Source: a virus
Virus record (IMG/VR): IMGVR_UViG_3300042924_003518
Location: 21,938 to 85,937 of that record
Length of the DNA stretch: 64,000 bases
Strand: one strand, 5' to 3'
Shown: positions 38,440 through 48,214 of the stretch, piece by piece
Layout: each line of letters starts with the position of its first letter
Position numbering within the stretch: the stretch's first letter is position 1
Made by a program: the position numbers and the translations under genes
The notes under the pieces: generated by a model
Databases searched by the model: none
What the model saw: the letters and a program-made list of their open reading frames with translations, nothing else
What the model was told of the DNA's origin: nothing

Positions 38440-38829
38440 ATGGCTACCTTCCGAAATCAACCCACAGACTCTTATGCATTAGGTGCTGCCCCACCAGAAA
38501 TTCGTTGGACGGTAGTTAGAGGAGACTCTGCAGCATTTAGAGTTTATGTAACCAATGACGTAAGAGAGCCATTGTACTTAGAGGATTGGGAAATTAAAAT
38601 GGACATTTATCGTCCATCTACTGACAACATTATTGTTTCATTATCTCCAGAGCCAATTGAATTTCAAGATACAGAAGGAAGTTTTACAGTTAATCTAACA
38701 TCTGCACAATCAGAACTTTTAGAGACAGGAGATATCTTTGACATTCAACTCACAGAACTTTTGTCTGAGGGAAGAGTCTGGACGGTAGCCAAAGGATCAA
38801 TGGTTATCCTTGAAGATGTAACAGAATGA
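38440..38829 (+). CDS. Virion-associated beta protein, 129 aa
   Basis: PEIRWTVVRGDSAAFRVYVT, then a beta body ending GSMVILEDVTE. Paralogue of 30214-30612. TATAAT exactly 6 nt before ATG. Confidence 0.65.
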   Translation: MATFRNQPTDSYALGAAPPEIRWTVVRGDSAAFRVYVTNDVREPLYLEDWEIKMDIYRPSTDNIIVSLSPEPIEFQDTEGSFTVNLTSAQSELLETGDIFDIQLTELLSEGRVWTVAKGSMVILEDVTE

Positions 38830-39074
38830 TTAATCAAAATCTTATACCAGTAAACCAAGAACTATTTAACACAACACATAGAAGATCTCACGCACAGATC
38901 AAAGAAATAGATAAAAGGTATGTAAGGTTTGATCACATACAACCAAAAGCGAAAATAGAAGAAGTTCTGCCTTTCCGTGTCCAATTTATTAATGTTGGTG
39001 TATTTGGATATTCAAAGAATAATCCACCCCCAATACCCCTTCAAATTATTGGATACAGTAATTATATTTTGTAA
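38826..39074 (+). CDS. Hypothetical protein, 82 aa
   Basis: MINQNLIPVNQELFNTTHRR; ATGA overlap with the upstream stop. VLPFRVQFINVGVFGYSKNN. Function unknown. Confidence 0.6.
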   Translation: MINQNLIPVNQELFNTTHRRSHAQIKEIDKRYVRFDHIQPKAKIEEVLPFRVQFINVGVFGYSKNNPPPIPLQIIGYSNYIL

Positions 39075-39097
39075 CAAAAAGGAGTTATAATATCACC

Positions 39098-39544
39098 ATG
39101 GCAAAGATATCCATACCTACACTAAAGACAAAGTTTGAAACTGGGGATCGCCCCACGCAACAAGATTATGAAGATTTAATTGACTCAGCCTCAGCCCGTT
39201 CTACGGACCTTGGCTCAATGGGCAATAATGAAAATACAATTACAGGTATTGAGAATGCCACAGTAATTGATAACTTTGATGCCACAGAGTGGCGTATGGT
39301 TAAGTATATTGTTTCTATTGCTAAGACAACAGCAGGCGACAATAAATTCTATGCAACAGAGTTGACCATCTTGGTAGACGGTACAAATGTAAACGTCTCT
39401 GAATATGGCACAATAGACAATGATGGGAATATTGGCACCATTAGCGTCTCCAGGACTGGAAATACAGTGGCCTTGACGGTTACTCCAGACCCTGCGATTA
39501 AGCCAGTCACAGTTCGTTTTGCACGAATTGGACTTAAGGCATAA
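39098..39544 (+). CDS. Short fibre protein with fibre C-terminal module, 148 aa
   Basis: The C-terminal 90 residues (YIVSIAKTTAGDNKFYATEL, DGNIGTISVSRTGNTVALTV) match the end of 39561-41465 in layout (EFLVKIANGS, GSLGSVSADVSGNDVRLRV), a fold known from T4-like cyanophage fibres. Confidence 0.7.
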   Translation: MAKISIPTLKTKFETGDRPTQQDYEDLIDSASARSTDLGSMGNNENTITGIENATVIDNFDATEWRMVKYIVSIAKTTAGDNKFYATELTILVDGTNVNVSEYGTIDNDGNIGTISVSRTGNTVALTVTPDPAIKPVTVRFARIGLKA

Positions 39545-39560
39545 CTAAGGAGATAATAAA

Positions 39561-41465
39561 ATGGCAACAGTCGTAAAAGACTTTAAGGTAAAGAATGGTC
39601 TGATTGTTGAAGGCACAACAGGTACCATCAACAACCATGACATTCTTACAAAGAAACAAGACGATCAAGATTACATCGTCAATTTAATTGGTGGCACAGC
39701 CACTTCAGCAAATACCCCAAACACAGTTGTAAAGCGTGATGCTAATGGCAACTTTGCTGCGGGTACAATTACAGCAAATCTTACAGGTGATGTAACTGGT
39801 AATGCAGATACAGCAACAGCACTTGAGACTTCTCGTACAATTTCATTAACTGGAGATGCAACAGGTTCAGCATCTTTTGATGGCACTGCAAATGCTCAAA
39901 TTACAGTAACCTTGGATTCATCTTTTGCAACAGATGCAGAAGTTGAAACAGCAAAGAACCAAGCAATTGCTGCAGCAGAAACATACACAGATGGAGAAAT
40001 TCAAGACGAAGTTATTGCTCGTGATGCAGCAATTCTTCTTGCTAAGAATGATGCAATTGCAGATGCAGCATCAGATGCAACAACAAAAGCAAACGCAGCA
40101 CTTTCAGATGCTAACGATTACACAGATGCTCGTGAAATTGCAATAACAACCGCATATGAGTTATACGCAGACAATGCAGCAACAACTGCAGAAAATAATG
40201 CTAAGGCATATGCAGATGGTCTATCTTCTGGTCTTAACTGGAAGGCAGCAGTAAACCTTCTTGCAACTTCTAACGTAAACGTAGCAGGAGATTTTGTCGG
40301 AGCAGTAATCGATGGACATGCACCACTAGATATTAACGATGGTGGATATCGCTTGCTTCTTACAGGACAAACAACAGATTCAGAAAATGGTATCTGGGAA
40401 CTTTCAGTATCAGGTGCAACACTTGTAGCATCTCGTCCAGCAGATGCAGATGCTTTCTCTGAATTGGTAGGAGCAGCAGTCTTCGTAATGGAAGGCAACA
40501 ACTATGCTTCAACAGCATGGGTACAGGCTGATCACTATCTATCATCTTTCGCTGGTCAGGATTGGACACAGTTCTCAGGTCAAGGTACATACCTTGCTGG
40601 TAACGGTTTAACTCTTGATGGTACAACATTTGAAATTGATGAGACTGTAACTGCAACTCGTGCATTTGCTTCTGCTGAAGCACTAGATGCAGAAAATGCA
40701 GCAAAGGCTTACACAGATACTCGTGAAGGTATAATCACAACTGCATACGAAGGATACGCTGATGGCGTAGCCCTTACTGCAGAACAAAATGCTAATATCT
40801 ACACAGATGGAAAGATTTCTGATGAAGTTTCAGATCGTAATAATGCAATTACAAATGCTATCAATGCACTTAGCACAACAGACATCGAAGAAGGTACAAA
40901 TGAATACTTTACAGATGCTAAGGCTAAGACTTCAGCAGCAGACCTCTTAACTGGTCCTGGAACAACCCTTACAAATATCACAATTACAGGTAATGGTTCA
41001 GGTCTTGTTATTACCGCAGAAAACGGTGTTGCAGATTCTGATACAGATGATCTTGATGAGGGTACAACAAACCTTTACTTCACAGATGCTCGTGCAGTAT
41101 CTGCTCTTGAAGCAGTTGTTCCAAACTTCACAGCAGTTGAACTCAACTCAGTTGCAAAGCAGGTAGCAGCAACCGCTTCTATCGCTACAGCAAGCACAAA
41201 CACAGCAGTTTCATGGTTGAAGGCAGAATATCGTTCTGCTGAATTCCTAGTTAAGATTGCTAATGGATCTCATACAGATGTATCCAAGGTTATCTTGACA
41301 CTAGACACTTCAGACAATGTCGCTATTACAGAATACGCAATGGTTGGAACAAATGGTTCTCTTGGATCAGTTTCAGCAGATGTTTCTGGCAACGATGTTC
41401 GTCTTCGTGTCACAACCGCTAACAACACCTCAACAGTTGCTGTTATCGGAACGCTTTTAGCATAA
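39561..41465 (+). CDS. Long tail fibre, 634 aa
   Basis: Starts MATVVKDFKVKNGLIVEGTT, then GNADTATALETSRTISLTGD (a fibre repeat common in cyanophages), long Ala-rich helical stalk with YTDGEI/YTDARE/YADG repeats, and the C-terminal beta module described at 39098. Ala/Asp-rich coiled stalk. Confidence 0.85.
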   Translation: MATVVKDFKVKNGLIVEGTTGTINNHDILTKKQDDQDYIVNLIGGTATSANTPNTVVKRDANGNFAAGTITANLTGDVTGNADTATALETSRTISLTGDATGSASFDGTANAQITVTLDSSFATDAEVETAKNQAIAAAETYTDGEIQDEVIARDAAILLAKNDAIADAASDATTKANAALSDANDYTDAREIAITTAYELYADNAATTAENNAKAYADGLSSGLNWKAAVNLLATSNVNVAGDFVGAVIDGHAPLDINDGGYRLLLTGQTTDSENGIWELSVSGATLVASRPADADAFSELVGAAVFVMEGNNYASTAWVQADHYLSSFAGQDWTQFSGQGTYLAGNGLTLDGTTFEIDETVTATRAFASAEALDAENAAKAYTDTREGIITTAYEGYADGVALTAEQNANIYTDGKISDEVSDRNNAITNAINALSTTDIEEGTNEYFTDAKAKTSAADLLTGPGTTLTNITITGNGSGLVITAENGVADSDTDDLDEGTTNLYFTDARAVSALEAVVPNFTAVELNSVAKQVAATASIATASTNTAVSWLKAEYRSAEFLVKIANGSHTDVSKVILTLDTSDNVAITEYAMVGTNGSLGSVSADVSGNDVRLRVTTANNTSTVAVIGTLLA

Positions 41466-41494
41466 CAAAATAAATAGAAGAGGGAGTGGTAATC

Positions 41495-41950
41495 TTGGCA
41501 ACAGTCAACAAGGACTTCAAGGTTAAAAATGGACTTATCGTCACTGGTGGCGGAAGTTTCGGAGGTACAGTAGATGTAGCAACGCCTACATTAGGTACTC
41601 ACGCTGCAACTAAGGCATATGTTGACGCATTGTCTGGAGGAATTCCAGTAGGTTCTACCCCTCCCTCTTCACCTGAAAATGGTGATTTATGGTTTGACAC
41701 ATTAACATCAAGAGTTAATGTTTATTATTCTGGATCATGGCTAACAATGGCAACAATCGATGATACATTGAACTTGCCACAACATATTCATGATACAGCA
41801 ATTGATGGAACAGGACTTATTGTTTCTACCTTCGTAAGTGGAGGTAGTTTTAATGACCCACAAGGTTCTCCAGTAGATGGTGGATCTTATAATACCAACT
41901 CATGGACTATGGTTTATGATGGCGGTAGCCCAGTAGATAACTTCAACTAA
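41495..41950 (+). CDS. Tail fibre adaptor-type protein, 151 aa
   Basis: TTG start at 41495 preferred because GGGAG lies 8 nt upstream and ATVNKDFKVKNGLIVTG then aligns with the N-terminus of 39561. Includes TKAYVDAL, PPSSPENGDLWFDTLTSRVN. A GTG at 41486 is possible. Confidence 0.7.
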   Translation: MATVNKDFKVKNGLIVTGGGSFGGTVDVATPTLGTHAATKAYVDALSGGIPVGSTPPSSPENGDLWFDTLTSRVNVYYSGSWLTMATIDDTLNLPQHIHDTAIDGTGLIVSTFVSGGSFNDPQGSPVDGGSYNTNSWTMVYDGGSPVDNFN

Positions 41951-42009
41951 AAACTGATGTTATAATTAGCACAGAAATAAAACGGTAGAAATACCACAAG
42001 GAGAGATAA

Positions 42010-43977
42010 ATGGCAACAAGAATGCAACAGCGCAGAGGAACCGCAGCACAGTGGTCAGGCGCTAACCCAATTTTAGCAGCAGGTGAAATCGGTTTTGAAA
42101 CCGACACAGGTAAGTTTAAGATAGGTAATGGATCATCACTATGGTCTGCCCTAAACTATTATGTAGATGGAAATGCGATCCTAGACGGCGCTCCAGGTGT
42201 TCTTAATACACTCAACGAACTCGCTGCTGCTCTTGGCGACGATCCAGATTTCTTTATAACAGTAGCAACAAATCTCTCTTCTCATACAAATCTTTCCACT
42301 AATGTGCACGGAATTACAAATACAGCAGACCTTGCCACTGAGGCATATGTAGATGCTGCAGAAGTACATAATGCTGTTACAACAAATGTACATGGAATTG
42401 TAAATACAGCAGACCTTGCTACTGAAGCATATGCTGATGGTGCAGTAAGCACACATAATTCTGATAGCACAAACGTACATGGCATTGCAGACACAAGTCT
42501 TATTGTTCTTGATGCAGACTTAGCAGAGCATAACAATGATACAACAAATGTTCATGGTATTGCAAATACAGCAGATCTTGCTACCCAAACATATGCAGAT
42601 AATGCAGTATCAGGTGCCGTAAGTGCACATAACTCAGACACAACAAACGTACATGGTATTGGTAATACAGCAGATCTTGCTACCCAAGCATATGTAGATT
42701 CAGCAACTGTTCACAGTGCAGTTACAACTAACGTACACGGAATTGTAGACACTGCAGAACTTGCAACACAGTCATATGTTGGAACAGAAATAACAGGTGC
42801 TCTAAATGCTCACACTTCAGATACAACAAGCGTACACGGCATTGCAGACACTACAGCACTTGTTCTAACAGACGATGCTCGTCTTTCAGATACAAGAACT
42901 CCAACAGATAATACAGTTTCAACAGATAAGATTGTTAACTCTGCTGTAACTGCAGACAAGATTGCTGGAGATGCTGTTACATCTGCTAAAATTCTTGATG
43001 GTGCAGTAACTTCTGCCAAGATTGCAGATGGCACAATTGTAAATGCTGACATAAATGCTTCAGCAGCAATTGCACAGTCTAAGATTGCAGATCTCACTAC
43101 AGATCTTGCTGCAAAGGCTCCACTTGCTTCACCAACATTTACTGGTACCGTTGCAGGTATCACAAAGACAATGGTTGGATTAGGAAATGTAGACAATACA
43201 TCAGATGCAGATAAGCCAGTTTCAACTGCTACACAAACAGCACTTGACCTTAAGGCTAATCTCGCTGGACCAACATTTACTGGAACTACTACGGCAGCAG
43301 CACTTACTGTTACTGGCAACCTTACAGTACAAGGAACAACAACAACAGTTTCTGCTACAGACTTAGTGGTTTCTGACCCACTTATTTATATCGGTGAAGG
43401 AAACACAGGAAACCTTGTTGACCTTGGTATTGTTTCATCCTTTAACGATGGAACATATCAGCATGCAGGTATTGTTCGTGACTCATCTGCTGGAAAGTGG
43501 AAGTTGTTTAAGGGTGTTACAGACGAACCTACAACAACTGTAAACTTTACACAAGGATCTTTAGATGCCTTGGCTGTAGGAGCACTTGAGGCTACCACAG
43601 TTACTCCATCTTCTGGAGTGGTTTTCTCAGACGGAACTCAAACAAAAGAAGGCGTTCCATCAAGAACTACAATCAATACAGTAACAGATACCTATAACCT
43701 CTCTACAGGTGGATTAGCCTTGAGAGATAGCATGATTGAATGCAATAAGGCAACAGGATTTACTGTAACAATTCCAGCAAATTCAACCACAGCCTTCCCA
43801 GTAGGAACATCTATCGATCTACTACAGGTTGGCGCAGGTCAGATTACAATTGCTGGAGCAGTAGGTGTAACTGTAAATGCTACACCAGGTTTGAAGTTAC
43901 GTGCTCAGTGGTCATCTGCAACTCTTTTCAAGAGAGCAACAGATACATGGGTAGTAATGGGCGACCTCTCAGCGTAA
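42010..43977 (+). CDS. Tail fibre with Mtd-type N-terminus and NVHGI repeats, 655 aa
   Basis: Residues 1-50 match the major-tropism-determinant N-terminal domain (RMQQRRGTAAQWSGANPILA, EIGFETDTGKFKIGNG). About 90-290 hold at least eight NVHGI-x-x-T-A-D-L-A-T repeats. Then helical stretches and a C-terminal module ending DTWVVMGDLSA shared with 34892-35521. GGAGAG ribosome site. Confidence 0.85.
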   Translation: MATRMQQRRGTAAQWSGANPILAAGEIGFETDTGKFKIGNGSSLWSALNYYVDGNAILDGAPGVLNTLNELAAALGDDPDFFITVATNLSSHTNLSTNVHGITNTADLATEAYVDAAEVHNAVTTNVHGIVNTADLATEAYADGAVSTHNSDSTNVHGIADTSLIVLDADLAEHNNDTTNVHGIANTADLATQTYADNAVSGAVSAHNSDTTNVHGIGNTADLATQAYVDSATVHSAVTTNVHGIVDTAELATQSYVGTEITGALNAHTSDTTSVHGIADTTALVLTDDARLSDTRTPTDNTVSTDKIVNSAVTADKIAGDAVTSAKILDGAVTSAKIADGTIVNADINASAAIAQSKIADLTTDLAAKAPLASPTFTGTVAGITKTMVGLGNVDNTSDADKPVSTATQTALDLKANLAGPTFTGTTTAAALTVTGNLTVQGTTTTVSATDLVVSDPLIYIGEGNTGNLVDLGIVSSFNDGTYQHAGIVRDSSAGKWKLFKGVTDEPTTTVNFTQGSLDALAVGALEATTVTPSSGVVFSDGTQTKEGVPSRTTINTVTDTYNLSTGGLALRDSMIECNKATGFTVTIPANSTTAFPVGTSIDLLQVGAGQITIAGAVGVTVNATPGLKLRAQWSSATLFKRATDTWVVMGDLSA

Positions 43978-44008
43978 TAAAATTTAATAGTAGAAAAAGG
44001 AGAATAGC

Positions 44009-45100
44009 ATGGCAACAAGCAAAAGAAAAGGTATTAAGTCATCAGCACAGGATAACTTTTTACAACCAGATCCAGTAACAGGTCTAACTGGTACAGATGT
44101 AGGAACTGGTAGAGGTTGGAATAATGGTGCGATTAACTTATCTTGGACTTTGCCTGCTACTTCTCCTGCAGCAACAACTTATGTAGTTACTACAAACCCA
44201 GCAACTAGCACAGTTGAGACAGGATCATCTTCAACCTCATATACACTAACTGGACTTCCTGCTGGAACTTATACAGTTACTGTTAGAGGTAAGAATAATG
44301 CTGGTACAGCAAACTCAAACCCAGCAACAGATACAACTGGATCAATTACAGTAACAACTGTACCAAACACACCAGGATCACCTTCTGGATCTGCTTTGTC
44401 TGCAAATACAAACAGAATAACATGGACAGCACCAGCAACTGGTGGTAAAGCAATTACCTCCTATACAATTACTGGTTCAGATGGATCAAGTTACACTGGT
44501 ATTTCTGCTGCTGCAACATCATATGATGCTAATGACCCAGGAGCAGCACCAGGATCTCAGACATATACTATTGTTGCAATTAATGGTAATGGATCATCTG
44601 CAGGTGCTACAACTGGAACTGTTAATACTACCCCGCCGTTCTTTCCATTCTTCCCGCCGTTTTTCCCTCCATTTTTCCCACCCTTCTTCCCATTCTTCCC
44701 ACCATTCTTCCCGTTCTTCCCACCATTCTTCCCATTCTTCCCACCATTCTTCCCACCCTTCTTCCCATTCTTCCCACCTTACTTCCCGTTCTTCCCACCT
44801 TACTTCCCGTTCTTCCCATTCTTCCCACCATTCTTCCCGTTCTTCCCACCTTATTTCCCATTCTTCCCGTTCTTCCCACCGTTCTTCCCGTTCTTCCCAC
44901 CATTCTTCCCATTCTTCCCGTTCTTCCCACCGTTCTTCCCGTTCTTCCCACCGTTCTTCCCATTCTTCCCGTTCTTCCCACCTTCTTTCGTGTCAGCCCC
45001 ATCCTGCAGTGGCGAATGCGGAAACCAGTCCAATAATCCTTGGGGTTGCCCACCATCACTATGGTGCTCTTCAAGCAATTGTGGAAACTGCCAGGGTTAA
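44009..45100 (+). CDS. Fibronectin III and FFPPFFP-repeat fibre protein, 363 aa
   Basis: Two FnIII domains at about 25-115 (INLSWTLPATSPAATTYVVT) and 118-208 (NRITWTAPATGGKAITSYTI). Residues about 209-327 are almost pure FFPP/FFPF. The C-terminus CSGECG...GCPPSLWCSSSNCGNC matches 35529-36929. The repeat is a different length and lacks Thr/Gln, so the two proteins share the capping module rather than the exact repeat. Confidence 0.82.
   Translation: MATSKRKGIKSSAQDNFLQPDPVTGLTGTDVGTGRGWNNGAINLSWTLPATSPAATTYVVTTNPATSTVETGSSSTSYTLTGLPAGTYTVTVRGKNNAGTANSNPATDTTGSITVTTVPNTPGSPSGSALSANTNRITWTAPATGGKAITSYTITGSDGSSYTGISAAATSYDANDPGAAPGSQTYTIVAINGNGSSAGATTGTVNTTPPFFPFFPPFFPPFFPPFFPFFPPFFPFFPPFFPFFPPFFPPFFPFFPPYFPFFPPYFPFFPFFPPFFPFFPPYFPFFPFFPPFFPFFPPFFPFFPFFPPFFPFFPPFFPFFPFFPPSFVSAPSCSGECGNQSNNPWGCPPSLWCSSSNCGNCQG
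44634..44987 (+). repeat. FFPPFFPFFPP coding tract
   Basis: About 350 bp of TTCTTCCCACC variants, highly repetitive and strand-biased (C/T only). Confidence 0.9.
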
Positions 45101-45148
45101 AGGAATATGATATGATGATAACTAAAACAAAGATAGTAGAGGAGCAAA

Positions 45149-45940
45149 ATGACTAAGCAACTATATGTGTTACATTCACCAAGAACAGGTGGAAACTTTA
45201 TAAAGGAATCTGTATCTCCAGTTTTAGATGCTAATTCCTTGTCATATTACACAAGAGATGGATATACTCCTCATACTGTTAATCTTTCAGAACAAGTATT
45301 TCTTGCGGGGCACTGGGGAACATATCCAATAACAGTTAATCCAGATATAGATGTTGTGTCAGTAGTTAGAAACCCAGTAGAAGTAAGAGCAAGTATCTTT
45401 GTTTATTTATATGATAGAGTATTTAGTAAAAGATCAGATTATACTAAATTTGAATCAATAACAGATAAATTTAAGCACTATGTTTTTGATGATCCAAATT
45501 TTGAAATTCATAAAAATATGCAGGCAAGATTTATATGTAACCCTGCCGATTCTATGATTTTTGATGCAGAGTTATTTACTCAAAATAAATATAAACTTCA
45601 GGCAGTCAAAGATCTTGCAACATCAAAAGCATTTTCCTGGTTTGTTGGTAATGAAAATACTAGTTTAGAAAATGCTATGAGTAACTTATCTTCATTCTAT
45701 TCTGTGCATAAGTACGATAATCTTAACTTAACATGTCAAGATATATCAGCATGGTTTAATGAAAACTATAATGTAAATATAACATTTGATATGAGCAAGG
45801 TTGTAAATGAAGGTTCATCAGAACTACCTTCTGGTCCTTCATCTACAGCAGACATTCTTGACGCTCTTTCTTCAGATGAAATTGCAAGAATTGAATCTTT
45901 TGACAATATAGATAAAGCAATCTACGACCAAGTAGTATAG
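45149..45940 (+). CDS. Sulfotransferase-like protein, 263 aa
   Basis: LHSPRTGGNFIKE is the 5'-phosphosulfate loop (PRTGGTxL type) and VVSVVRNPVEVRASIFVYLY the 3'-phosphate site (RNPxDxxxS type). These bind PAPS and move sulfate to a hydroxyl or amine. It opens the modification cassette just after an FFPP-repeat gene. GGAG ribosome site. Sulfation of a hydroxylated fibre is an inference. Confidence 0.75.
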   Translation: MTKQLYVLHSPRTGGNFIKESVSPVLDANSLSYYTRDGYTPHTVNLSEQVFLAGHWGTYPITVNPDIDVVSVVRNPVEVRASIFVYLYDRVFSKRSDYTKFESITDKFKHYVFDDPNFEIHKNMQARFICNPADSMIFDAELFTQNKYKLQAVKDLATSKAFSWFVGNENTSLENAMSNLSSFYSVHKYDNLNLTCQDISAWFNENYNVNITFDMSKVVNEGSSELPSGPSSTADILDALSSDEIARIESFDNIDKAIYDQVV

Positions 45941-45973
45941 AACATCAAAACCTGATGTGATATACTATTAAGT

Positions 45974-46216
45974 ATGAGTGGTTGGTCAAATTGGAAAAAA
46001 AATCTTGGGGACTCACGTCCTTGGCATTTATTAGATCCAAAACAATTAATTAATGATACAAAAATAGTTGAATCTAGAATGTCTATATGTAATGCTTGTC
46101 CACATTTAGTACAGGCTACGAAACAGTGCACAAAATGTGGATGTTTTATGGTAGCAAAAACTAAATTAAAAAATGCAGAATGTCCTTTAGGCTTTTGGAG
46201 TAAGGAGTCTTTGTGA
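45974..46216 (+). CDS. Zinc-ribbon protein of the three-member family, 80 aa
   Basis: NLGDSRPWHLLDP then ICNACPHLVQATKQCTKCGC and CPLGFW. TATACT lies 7 nt before ATG. Confidence 0.75.
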   Translation: MSGWSNWKKNLGDSRPWHLLDPKQLINDTKIVESRMSICNACPHLVQATKQCTKCGCFMVAKTKLKNAECPLGFWSKESL

Positions 46217-46674
46217 TTGAAAAAAAATTTGTATTTGCTGTAAAATTAGAAGAGTTTGAAAATATATATGAAGTTTTTGATATATTTTTTGTTACAGAAC
46301 AGTATCCAGATCCTTTAAAGCGTTGGTCTGAAGGATTTTCAAATAATGATGTAGAGGTTATTGATGTTTCTAGTTTAAACCCTACCCCAAAAACATTTGA
46401 TATAGGATCAATTTGGGACGGTACAAAGTTTATTCCCAAAACAACAATAAATAGAATTGAAGTACATGAAAACTTTATATCCTATGCATTTTTAAATACT
46501 GATAAGGTTGTTTTTGGAGCACATCTTATAAAAAAGGTAGATGAGTTTTATAGTCAAAAATGGCAGGCTGCAATGACATCAAAAGTTATAGGCCTAGATG
46601 CCACAGACTTTCCAGAAGTAGTTTTGGGTTATTTGTGGGATGGAAATAATTTTTACCCACCAGAAAGCAATTAA
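46213..46674 (+). CDS. Hypothetical, possible tail-fibre-assembly-like protein, 153 aa
   Basis: GTG start overlapping the upstream stop. Two GxxWDGxxF motifs (GSIWDGTKFIP, GYLWDGNNFYPP), a pattern common near the ends of fibre-chaperone proteins. Otherwise unrecognised. Confidence 0.5.
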   Translation: MIEKKFVFAVKLEEFENIYEVFDIFFVTEQYPDPLKRWSEGFSNNDVEVIDVSSLNPTPKTFDIGSIWDGTKFIPKTTINRIEVHENFISYAFLNTDKVVFGAHLIKKVDEFYSQKWQAAMTSKVIGLDATDFPEVVLGYLWDGNNFYPPESN

Positions 46675-46722
46675 AATTTTTCATATTTATGATATACTAT
46701 ATTAACAAGGAGAAAAATAACT

Positions 46723-47430
46723 ATGTATGATGAGAATCAAAACCACTGGTTTACAAAAGATAGATCTGAGACCGCATCAAATAGATATCCAACAAGCACC
46801 CTGCCTAGTGGAATAGTTGTAGAAAATCCTGGCCTTGGTCTTAATATTTATAGAAATGTTTTTAGTAAAGATGATGCCGATAGATATATTAAAACACTTG
46901 AGTCAAATTTAGACGGCACTAAGAGATATGCTTGGTCAGAAGCACAGGTAACTAATTCAACAACACCAATCAAGAAAGCAAGAGATTGTGTAGACTTTAA
47001 ATATAAGCAAGAAAACTTAGGGCCAAGAGATGAATTTAATGGAGAGTTAATAGATCTTCATGAAGAAATTTATCAAAAATTAAAGTTTTGTATAGATAAT
47101 TATGCAGCGTATTGGGGAATTAGTGTTGTCTATTATGAGGCATTTAATTTTGTAAAGTATGAAGGTGAAGGAAAACACTTCAATATTCATGCTGACCATG
47201 GACCAGCCTACAATGCTACAGTTTCAGCAGTTATATATATCAATGACGACTATGATGGCGGAGAAATTCAGTTCCCACGCTTAGATGGATATATTCATAA
47301 GCCAAGAGTCGGAGATATTGCGGTTTTCCCATCTAACTACATTTATGAGCATGCATCTCTTCCAATGAAGAGCGGTACAAAATATTGTGTCGTAATCATG
47401 ACTGATATTAATGAGTTAGGTCATAAGTAA
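46723..47430 (+). CDS. 2OG-Fe(II) oxygenase (prolyl-4-hydroxylase fold) 1 of cassette
   Basis: 235 residues. HFNIHADHG gives H156 and D158; VIYINDDYDGGEIQFPRLDG the core; PRVGDIAVFPSNYIYEHAS gives H210; GTKYCVVIM gives K220 for 2-oxoglutarate. Closely parallels 48215-48898 over the whole length (MPxKSGTKY, AFNFxKY). Own TATACT and GGAG. Head of a tightly packed operon. Confidence 0.92.
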   Translation: MYDENQNHWFTKDRSETASNRYPTSTLPSGIVVENPGLGLNIYRNVFSKDDADRYIKTLESNLDGTKRYAWSEAQVTNSTTPIKKARDCVDFKYKQENLGPRDEFNGELIDLHEEIYQKLKFCIDNYAAYWGISVVYYEAFNFVKYEGEGKHFNIHADHGPAYNATVSAVIYINDDYDGGEIQFPRLDGYIHKPRVGDIAVFPSNYIYEHASLPMKSGTKYCVVIMTDINELGHK

Positions 47431-48206
47431 TGGATGAGTACAATTTAGTATCTTTTAAGGCATACAGGCCTTGGCTAACAGAAAAAAGTAAGTCTACTCC
47501 AACTCCAACACAAAAAGAAATACCACAATGGTATAAGGATGCAGATAGGTTTGCTAAAAATCCTGTAAATGGAGAATACTATAAAGCACCAAGAGAGGTG
47601 TGTCCATTCCCAAAACCTGGAACAACAGACGATTATGGAATGATACCAACATGGAAAGCCTGTCCAGCAATTATGGATGCTTTTATTACTGGGTATGTTT
47701 TTAAAACTCCTTGTGATATAACATTTACTAAAAACTCTAGAGGATCTCTAGATATGAAAATTCAAAATGAAATGTATAAAGATTTTTGTACAGCAAGGCC
47801 ACAGATGCCACAATTTGAACACCCTAAAGGATACTATAAAGATCATTTTGCATGGATGCCAGACTGGGGAATGAGGCTGCCAGAAGGATACAGTGCTTTA
47901 TTCATGACCCCAATGAATAGGTTTGATCTACCATTTCTTAATACAACAGGAGTAGTGGATTCTGATAAGGTAGAAGTATTAGGAAGTTTTCCATTTTTTA
48001 TTGTAGATGGTTGGGAAGGAACAATCCCAGCAGGAACTCCATATTTACAAGTATTGCCTTTTAAAAGAGAAAATTGGCAACATGATATTGACATTTTGGA
48101 GTCAAGCAAGATCTATGGTAAAATGGTAGATAACGCAAACTTTTATCGCCAGCCAGATGGCGGGGTATACAAAGATAAAGTTTGGACAAGAAGAGAATAC
48201 AAATAG
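47430..48206 (+). CDS. Cassette protein, unnamed family A (DUF6065-like), 258 aa
   Basis: PQWYKDADRF, CPAIMDAFITGYVFKTPCD, LPEGYSALFMTPMNRFDLPF, GVVDSDKVEVLGSFPFFIVD and IPAGTPYLQVLPFKRENWQ. 56131-56850 carries all these blocks in the same order. They are found beside 2OG oxygenases, and I would tentatively place them in DUF6065. Beta-rich; may bind a substrate or act as an enzyme. TAATG overlap with the preceding gene. Confidence 0.7.
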   Translation: MDEYNLVSFKAYRPWLTEKSKSTPTPTQKEIPQWYKDADRFAKNPVNGEYYKAPREVCPFPKPGTTDDYGMIPTWKACPAIMDAFITGYVFKTPCDITFTKNSRGSLDMKIQNEMYKDFCTARPQMPQFEHPKGYYKDHFAWMPDWGMRLPEGYSALFMTPMNRFDLPFLNTTGVVDSDKVEVLGSFPFFIVDGWEGTIPAGTPYLQVLPFKRENWQHDIDILESSKIYGKMVDNANFYRQPDGGVYKDKVWTRREYK

Positions 48207-48214
48207 GAGCAAAG

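Noticed and set aside
44442-45110. Long Ser/His/Arg-rich frame and reverse Gly/Arg/Lys frames over the FFPP tract
   Set aside because: Shadows produced by repetitive TTCTTCCCACC in other frames.
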